This document shows, one piece after another, positions 56,430 through 64,000 of a stretch of DNA of 64,000 bases. The DNA is taken from positions 1,769,856 through 1,833,855 of the forward strand of contig JAPXFY010000022.1 of assembly GCA_030674185.1 (NCBI GenBank), given 5' to 3'. The notes below the pieces were generated by a model. That model ran no database searches, was not told the DNA's origin, and saw nothing but the letters and a program-made list of their open reading frames with translations. Source of the DNA: Monoplex corrugatus (taxonomy: Eukaryota > Mollusca > Gastropoda > Littorinimorpha > Ranellidae). Both the position numbers and the translations under genes were made by a program. How positions within the stretch are numbered: the stretch's first letter is position 1; each line of letters begins with the position of its first letter.

Positions 56430-58985
56430 TATTTCAATTACATTTTACTGGGATACTGTCAGTTTACTGGGATACTGTCAAACTGTTTACTGGGATACTG
56501 TCAGTTTACTGGGATACTGTCAAACTGTTTACTGGGATACTGTCAGTTTACTGGGATACTGTCAGTTTACTGGGATACTGTCAGTTTATTGGGATACTGT
56601 CAAACAGTTTACTGGGATACTGTCAGTTTACTGGGATACTGTCAGTTTACTGGGATACTGTCAGTTTACTGGGATACTGTCAAACTGTCAAACAGTTTAC
56701 TGGGATACTGTCAAACTGTTTACTGGGATACTGTCAGTTTATTGGGATACTGTCAAACTGTTTACTGGGATACTGTCAGTTTATTGGGATACTGTCAAAC
56801 TGTTTACTGGGATACTGTCAGTTTACTGGGATACTGTCAAACAGTTTACTGGGATACTGTCAGTTTACTGGGATACTGTCAGTTTACTGGGATACTGTCA
56901 GTTTACTGGGATACTGTCAAACTGTTTACTGGGATACTGTCAGTTTACTGGGATACTGTCAGTTTACTGGGATACTGTCAAACAGTTTACTGGGATACTG
57001 TCAGTTTACTGGGATACTGTCAAACTGTTTACTGGGATACTGTCAAACATTTTACTGGGATACTGTCAGTTTACTGGGATACTGTCAAACTGTTTACTGG
57101 GATACTGTCAAACATTTTACTGGGATACTGTCAGTTTATTGGGATACTGTCAAACTGTTTACTGGGATACTGTCAGTTTACTGGGATACTGTCAAACAGT
57201 TTACTGGGATACTGTCAGTTTACTGGGATACTGTCAGTTTACTGGGATACTGTCAAACAGTTTACTGGGATACTGTCAGTTTATTGGGATACTGTCAAAC
57301 TGTTTACTGGGATACTGTCAGTTTACTGGGATACTGTCAGTTTACTGGGATACTGTCAAACTGTTTATTGGGATACTGTCAAACTGTTTACTGGGATACT
57401 GTCAAACAGTTTACTGGGATACTGTCAGTTTACTGGGATACTGTCAAACAGTTTACTGGGATACTGTCAAACTGTTTACTGGGATACTGTCAAACAGTTT
57501 ACTGGGATACTGTCAAACAGTTTACTGGGATACTGTCAGTTTACTGGGATACTGTCAAACTGTTTACTGGGATACTGTCAAACAGTTTACTGGGATACTG
57601 TCAAACAGTTTACTGGGATACTGTCAGTTTACTGGGATACTGTCAGTTTACTGGGATACTGTCAAACAGTTTACTGGGATACTGTCAGTTTACTGGGATA
57701 CTGTCAGTTTACTGGGATACTGTCAGTTTACTGGGATACTGTCAAACTGTTTACTGGGATACTGTCAAACAGTTTACTGGGATACTGTCAAACAGTTTAC
57801 TGGGATACTGTCAAACAGTTTACTGGGATACTGTCAAACAGTTTACTGGGATACTGTCAGTTTACTGGGATACTGTCAAACAGTTTACTGGGATACTGTC
57901 AAACTGTTTACTGGGATACTGTCAAACAGTTTACTGGGATACTGTCAGTTTACTGGGATACTGTCAAACATTTTACTGGGATACTGTCAGTTTACTGGGA
58001 TACTGTCAAACAGTTTACTGGGATACTGTCAGTTTACTGGGATACTGTCAAACAGTTTACTGGGATACTGTCAGTTTACTGGGATACTGTCAAACAGTTT
58101 ACTGGGATACTGTCAGTTTACTGGGATACTGTCAGTTTACTGGGATACTGTCAAACAGTTTACTGGGATACTGTCAGTTTACTGGGATACTGTCAAACTG
58201 TTTACTGGGATACTGTCAGTTTACTGGGATACTGTCAAACTGTTTATTGGGATACTGTCAAACTGTTTACTGGGATACTGTCGAACAGTTTACTGGGATA
58301 CTGTCAAACAGTTTACTGGGATACTGTCAAACTGTTTACTGGGATACTGTCAGTTTACTGGGATACTGTCAAACTGTTTATTGGGATACTGTCAAACTGT
58401 TTACTGGGATACTGTCAAACAGTTTACTGGGATACTGTCAAACTGTTTACTGGGATACTGTCAAACTGTTTACTGGGATACTGTCAAACAGTTTACTGGG
58501 ATACTGTCAAACAGTTTACTGGGATACTGTCAAACTGTTTACTGGGATACTGTCAAACAGTTTACTGGGATACTGTCAAACAGTTTACTGGGATACTGTC
58601 AAACAGTTTACTGGGATACTGTCAAACAGTTTACTGGGATACTGTCAAACAGTTTACTGGGATACTGTCAGTTTACTGGGATACTGTCAAACAGTTTACT
58701 GGGATACTGTCAGTTTACTGGGATACTGTCAAACAGTTTACTGGGATACTGTCAGTTTACTGGGATACTGTCAAACTGTTTACTGGGATACTGTCAGTTT
58801 ACTGGGATACTGTCAGTTTACTGGGATACTGTCAAACTGTTTATTGGGATACTGTCAAACTGTTTACTGGGATACTGTCAAACAGTTTACTGGGATACTG
58901 TCAAACTGTTTACTGGGATACTGTCAAACAGTTTACTGGGATACTGTCAAACAGTTTACTGGGATACTGTCAAACTGCCGTGGTT
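56430..58985 (+). repeat. 19/23-bp two-form minisatellite
   Basis: The short form is cagtttactgggatactgt (19 bp). The long form has caaacagttt or caaactgttt in place of cagttt (23 bp). About 120 units in an irregular order, with a ttattggg variant in a few. All three plus frames are open for more than 850 codons, purely because the units lack stops. Both ends carry the same flank, caaactgccgtggttgtata. Confidence 0.97.
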
Positions 58986-59439
58986 GTATAAAACATAAGT
59001 ACAATATGTTTTGTTGTCTTCTTCGGGTTTGTCTCTTTGACAGCAAAAGTACATTGGATGTCGTACGACACGGTCAGTCGTGCTGGTGATAGGTGTGTAT
59101 ACAAGTCTGTGTTAATATTTCTACATGTGTAGTGTTCCTTACAGTATAAACCTGTATTAGACTTGTATTAGACTTGTATTACATTTCTACTACAGTCATT
59201 TCCATACATTGTGACTTTTGCATCTTGTAAATGTATCATTTGAGAACAGTAGGTGTAGTAAACATGTCCGTAATTTTGTACCTGTATTTCTTTCTGTTTT
59301 TTTCATGTGGACAACTTCTGAATCGAAATGTATATTTATGTGTTAGATGATTAGAAATGGCAAAATAAAATTTATGTCAGTTATGAGAGGAACTTGTTGC
59401 AGTTGTTATTATCGGTTTGTATGTTTGCAAAATGCAACA
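58986..59439. other. unassigned sequence
   Basis: After the repeated flank of the 19/23-bp array, unique AT-rich sequence. An aaaataaaat stretch lies near 59362. No gene is seen. Confidence 0.4.
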
Positions 59440-59487
59440 TTTGACATCACAACAGACGGGTGAATTGCGAAGTCACAACAGACAAGT
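59440..59487 (+). repeat. isolated units of the 26-bp CRE array, left of the LINE
   Basis: tgacatcacaacagacgggt, then gaattgcgaagtcacaacag and acaag: two diverged units of the array that resumes at 59850. Confidence 0.8.
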
Positions 59488-59849
59488 TCCACTTTCCTGG
59501 AACAAACTTCCTCTCTCAGTCCGTCAGCAACCTACTTTTGTCTCCTTCAAGTCCGCTCTCAAAACTCACCTTTTCTCCTCTGCATAAAATCCTGACCTCA
59601 CTCAACCCCCTCTGCAGCCTGTCTCCACTCGGAGGGGAATCACATTGTAATATATAATTGTATATACATGTAATATGCTATCTATAATTTTCCATTGCTT
59701 TTATTCTCCCCATTTATAGCATGCGTATGTGTGTGTGTGTGTGTATGTGCGTGCGTGCGTGCGTGCGTGCGTGCGTGTCTGTTCAGAGCTTAGATTAGAT
59801 TTTATCAAGATTTTGCGCTATATAAATATTGTAATTATTATTATTATTA
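59488..59849 (+). mobile_element. LINE 3' end with (ATT)n tail
   Basis: WNKLPLSVR at about 59500, then VSFKSALKTHLFSSA and a stop at 59586, is the C-terminus of a LINE ORF2. The 3' UTR contains (GT)n and (GCGT)n (59717-59776), then agattttatcaagattttgc, gctatataaatattg and (ATT)n to 59849. 5' truncated. Same family as 13558-13655 and 41580-42910. Confidence 0.75.
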
Positions 59850-60522
59850 AAAGTGACGTCACAACAGACGAGTGAAAAGTGACGTCACAACAGACGAGTG
59901 AAAAGTGACATCACAACAGACGAGTGAAAAGTGACGTCACAACAGACAAGTGAAAAGTGACATCACAACAGACGAGTGAAAAGTGACGTCACAACAGACG
60001 AGTGAAAAGTGACATCACAACAGACGAGTGAAAAGTGACGTCACAACAGACAAGTGAAAAGTGACATCACAACAGACGAGTGAAAAGTGACGTCACAACA
60101 GACGAGTGAAAAGTGACATCACAACAGACGAGTGAAAAGTGACGTCACAACAGACAAGTGAAAAGTGACGTCACAACAGACGAGTGAAAAGTGACATCAC
60201 AACAGACGAGTGAAAAGTGACGTCACAACAGACGAGTGAAAAGTGACGTCACAACAGACGAGTGAAAAGTGACATCACAACAGACAAGTGAAAAGTGACG
60301 TCACAACAGACGAGTGAAAAGTCACGTCACAACAGACGAGTGAAAAGTGACATCACAACAGACGAGTGAAAAGTGACATCACAACAGACGAGTGAAAAGT
60401 GACGTCACAACAGACAAGTGAAAAGTGACATCACAACAGACGAATGAAAAGTGACGTCACAACAGACATGAAAAGTGACGTCACAACAGACTGGTGAAGA
60501 CTGACGTCACAACAGGTGAAGA
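59850..60522 (+). repeat. 26-bp minisatellite carrying CRE palindromes
   Basis: The unit is aaaagtgacgtcacaacaga plus cgagtg, 26 units. By my count the central octamer is TGACGTCA in 15 units, TGACATCA in ten and TCACGTCA in one. The second variable site is gacgag/gacaag. Both common changes are CG to CA. Confidence 0.97.
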
Positions 60523-60596
60523 GCGAACAAAGTCTACAGAATTCATGTTGTACAAGAGGTATCCATAACACTCAGTCAGTTCCATACATGCTCCAC

Positions 60597-63000
60597 CCAA
60601 AACTTACCTGTAATTATGACACTGTTTGAGCCTGCACAACACCCTACAGGCTGGTAAGGTTTTGAAATAGGAAAATTACCTGTAATTATCTGTCACTGTT
60701 TGAGCCTGCACAACACCCTACAGGCTGGTAAGGTTTTGAAATAGGAAAATTACCTGTAATTATCTGACACTGAGCCTGCACAACACCCTACAGGCTGGTA
60801 AGGTTTTGAAATAGGAAAATTACCTGTAATTATCTGACACTGAGCCTGCACAACACCCTACAGGCTGGTAAGGTTTTGAAATAGGAAAATTACCTGTAAT
60901 TATCTGTCACTGTTTGAGCCTGCACAACACCCTACAGGCTGGTAAGGTTTTGAAATAGGAAAATTACCTGTAATTATCTGTCACTGTTTGAGCCTGCACA
61001 ACACCCTACAGGCTGGTAAGGTTTTGAAATAGGAAAATTACCTGTAATTATCTGTCACTGTTTGAGCCTGCACAACACCCTACAGGCTGGTAAGGTTTTG
61101 AAATAGGAAAATTACCTGTAATTATCTGTCACTGTTTGAGCCTGCACAACACCCTACAGGCTGGTAAGGTTTTGAAATAGGAAAATTACCTGTAATTATC
61201 TGTCACTGTTTGAGCCTGCACAACACCCTACAGGCTGGTAAGGTTTTGAAATAGGAAAATTACCTGTAATTATCTGTCACTGTTTGAGCCTGCACAACAC
61301 CCTACAGGCTGGTAAGGTTTTGAAATAGGAAAATTACCTGTAATTATGACACTGTTTGAGCCTGCACAACACCCTACAGGCTGGTAAGGTTTTGAAATAG
61401 GAAAATTACCTGTAATTATGACACTGTTTGAGCCTGCACAACACCCTACAGGCTGGTAAGGTTTTGAAATAGGAAATTTACCTGTAATTATGACACTGTT
61501 TGAGCCTGCACAAACCCTACAGGCTGGTAAGGTTTTGAAATAGGAAAATTACCTGTAATTATCTGTCACTGTTTGAGCCTGCACAACACCCTACAGGCTG
61601 GTAAGGTTTTGAAATAGGAAAATTACCTGTAATTATCTGTCACTGTTTGAGCCTGCACAACACCCTACAGGCTGGTAAGGTTTTGAAATAGGAAAATTAC
61701 CTGTAATTATCTGTCACTGTTTGAGCCTGCACAACACCCTACAGGCTGGTAAGGTTTTGAAATAGGAAAATTACCTGTAATTATCTGTCACTGTTTGAGC
61801 CTGCACAACACCCTACAGGCTGGTAAGGTTTTGAAATAGGAAAATTACCTGTAATTATCTGTCACTGTTGAGCCTGCACAACACCCTACAGGCTGGTAAG
61901 GTTTTGAAATAGGAAAATTACCTGTAATTATCTGTCACTGTTTGAGCCTGCACAACACCCTACAGGCTGGTAAGGTTTTGAAATAGGAAAATTACCTGTA
62001 ATTATCTGTCACTGTTTGAGCCTGCACAACACCCTACAGGCTGGTAAGGTTTTGAAATAGGAAAATTACCTGTAATTATCTGACACTGAGCCTGCACAAC
62101 ACCCTACAGGCTGGTAAGGTTTTGAAATAGGAAAATTACCTGTAATTATCTGACACTGAGCCTGCACAACACCCTACAGGCTGGTAAGGTTTTGAAATAG
62201 GAAAATTACCTGTAATTATCTGTCACTGTTTGAGCCTGCACAACACCCTACAGGCTGGTAAGGTTTTGAAATAGGAAAATTACCTGTAATTATCTGTCAC
62301 TGTTTGAGCCTGCACAACACCCTACAGGCTGGTAAGGTTTTGAAATAGGAAAATTACCTGTAATTATCTGACACTGAGCCTGCACAACACCCTACAGGCT
62401 GGTAAGGTTTTGAAATAGGAAAATTACCTGTAATTATCTGTCACTGTTTGAGCCTGCACAACACCCTACAGGCTGGTAAGGTTTTGAAATAGGAAAATTA
62501 CCTGTAATTATCTGTCACTGTTTGAGCCTGCACAACACCTAAGGCGGGTAAGGTTTTGAAATAGGAAAATTACCTGTAATTATCTGACAACTTGAGCCTG
62601 CACAACACCCTACAGGCTGGTAAGGTTTTGAAATAGGAAAATTACCTGTAATTATCTGACACTGTTTGAGCCTGCACACACCCTAAGGCTGGTAAGGTTT
62701 TGAAACAGGAAAATTACCTGTAATTATCTGACACTGAGCCTGCACAACACCTGCTAGGCTGGTAAGTTTTGAAATAGGAAATTCTGTAAATTACTGACAT
62801 GACCAACCTAGCTCAAGTTGATAGGAAACCAATATGACGCTCGAGCCTCACAACCAGTATGTGTAGTTTGAATAGGAAAATTACTGTAAATCGCACTGTT
62901 TTGACCTGTCACACTGAGGTGGTAATTTGAAACAGGAAAATTACCTGTTAATTATACTGACACTGAGCTGCACAACACCACAGTGTTGTAAAGTTATATG
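60597..63000 (+). repeat. 74-bp minisatellite
   Basis: The unit is cctgtaattatctgtcactg, tttgagcctgcacaacaccc, tacaggctggtaaggttttg, aaataggaaaatta, 74 bp with a 69-bp form (ctgacactgagcc) and a 72-bp form (attatgacactg). About 32 copies. Very uniform until about 62530, then increasingly damaged to 63000. Confidence 0.97.
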
Positions 63001-63039
63001 AAACATAAGTGAGACAGAACAGTTTTTAATTTGACCCCA

Positions 63040-64000
63040 ATGATGGAAACATTATGACAGACAGCCAACAGTATTTATGTTGATGATGGAAACATTATGA
63101 CAGACACCAACAGTTTTTATGTTATGATGGAAACATTATGACAGACAGCCAACAGTTTTTATGTTATGATGGAAACATTATGACAGACATGCCAACAGTT
63201 TTTATGTTATGATGGAAACATTATGACAGACAGCCAACAGTTTTTATGTTATGATGGAAACATTATGACAGACAGCCAACAGTATTTATGTTGATGATGG
63301 AAACATTATGACGGACAGCCAACAACCAGTATTTATGTTGATGATGGAAACATTATGACAGACAGCCAACAGTTTTTATGTTGATGATGGAAACATTATG
63401 ACAGACAGCCAACAGTATTTATGTTGATGATGGAAACATTATGACAGACAGCCAACAGTTTTTATGTTGATGATGGAAACATTATGACAGACAGCCAACA
63501 GTTTTATGTTGATGATGGAAACATTATGACAGACAGCCAACAGTTTTTATGTATGATGGAAACATTGATGACAGACAGCCAACAGTTTTTATGTTCATGA
63601 TGGAAACATTATGACAGACAGCAACAGTTTTTATGTTGATGATGGAAACATTATGACGACAGCCAACAGTTTTTATGTTCATGATGGAAACATTATGACA
63701 GACAGCCAACAGTTTTTATGTTGATGATGGAAACATTATGACAGACAGCCAACAGTTTTTATGTTATGATGGAAACATGATGACAGACAGCCAACAGTTT
63801 TTATGTTCATGATGGAAACATTATGACGGACAGCCAACAGTTTTTATGTTCATGATGGAAACATTATGACAGACAGCCAACAGTTTTTATGTTAGATGGA
63901 AACATTATGACGGACAGCCAACAGTTTTTATGTTGATGATGGAAACATTATGACAGACACCAACAGTTTTTATGTTATGATGGAAACATTATGACAGGAC
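63040..64000 (+). repeat. 43-bp minisatellite, running off the window
   Basis: The unit is ttatgttgatgatggaaaca, ttatgacagacagccaacag, ttt, 43 bp, about 22 copies. Variants are gttgatgatg/gttatgatg/gttcatgatg and cagtttttat/cagtatttat. It continues past 64000. Confidence 0.96.

Noticed and set aside
56263..59089. Plus-strand ORFs of 856, 911 and 921 codons
   Set aside because: All three frames are open because the 19- and 23-bp units contain no stop in any frame. The proteins are only permutations of one short repeat, and no domain or codon bias is present.

Overview
This window is animal nuclear DNA, most likely from a mollusc, with a gastropod as the best guess. That guess rests on the LINE families seen (RTE-type 3' ends with (ATG)n tails; another LINE family ending in an 'agcgcaaaatcttgat' tail followed by (ATT)n). 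It is an inference without database support. There is no bacterial or viral organisation. One cellular gene is recognisable: a plus-strand NUDT9 (ADP-ribose pyrophosphatase) gene. I reconstruct seven coding exons at 6218-6456, 13355-13438, 17948-18034, 32874-32979, 34682-34813, 38159-38276 and 40324-40436. All boundaries are GT/AG with compatible phases (0, 2, 2, 2, 0, 0, 1 at the exon starts). Together they encode 292 residues from the first codon of the first visible exon to the stop. The Nudix box sits whole in exon 5 and its catalytic residues are intact.

The rest is an extreme accumulation of tandem repeats. By my interval tally, about two thirds of the 64 kb is minisatellite or microsatellite. 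Some 25 unrelated arrays have units from 19 to about 82 bp. Intron 1 (6.9 kb) is nearly filled by a 29-bp and a ~61-bp array. Intron 2 (4.5 kb) holds 55-, 57- and 30-bp arrays. Intron 3 (14.8 kb) holds an 82-bp array, an 8.5-kb 36-bp array and a 4.3-kb 45-bp array. Introns 4 and 5 carry long (CA)n and (GT)n tracts around exon 5, and intron 6 has a 33-bp array. The 3' untranslated region starts with a 35-bp array about 12 nt after the stop codon. Downstream of the gene come arrays of 44, 40, 39, 82, 48, 50, 27, 18/28, 22, 19/23, 26, 74 and 43 bp; the last runs off the window.

Transposon remains are all broken. They include 3' ends of RTE-like LINEs at 400-856 (+), 1092-1333 (-), 16495-16975 (-) and 36958-38093 (-). 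A different LINE with an RNase H domain lies at 35665-36955 (-). A LINE family with an (ATT)n tail is present at 13558-13655 (-), 41580-42910 (-) and 59488-59849 (+). There is a possible gag-like remnant near 3870-4075. A palindromic MITE-like element bounded by TTAA is present in about five copies (18250, 33438, 48779, 49458, 50964).

The most striking organisation is that several arrays are built on, or abut, functional gene boundaries. The 29-bp array starts at the exon 1 donor. The ~61-bp array carries a decayed copy of the exon 2 acceptor in every unit. The 30-bp array supplies the branch point and pyrimidine tract of exon 3. The 35-bp array repeats a strong acceptor-like sequence just after the stop codon. 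Exon 5, the Nudix-box exon (132 nt, phase 0/0), lies between complementary (CA)n and (GT)n tracts. Downstream, a 26-bp array at 59850-60522 repeats the perfect CRE palindrome TGACGTCA 15 times. Many long ORFs exist only because array units lack stop codons; I do not consider them genes. No tRNA, rRNA, CRISPR or promoter could be supported.
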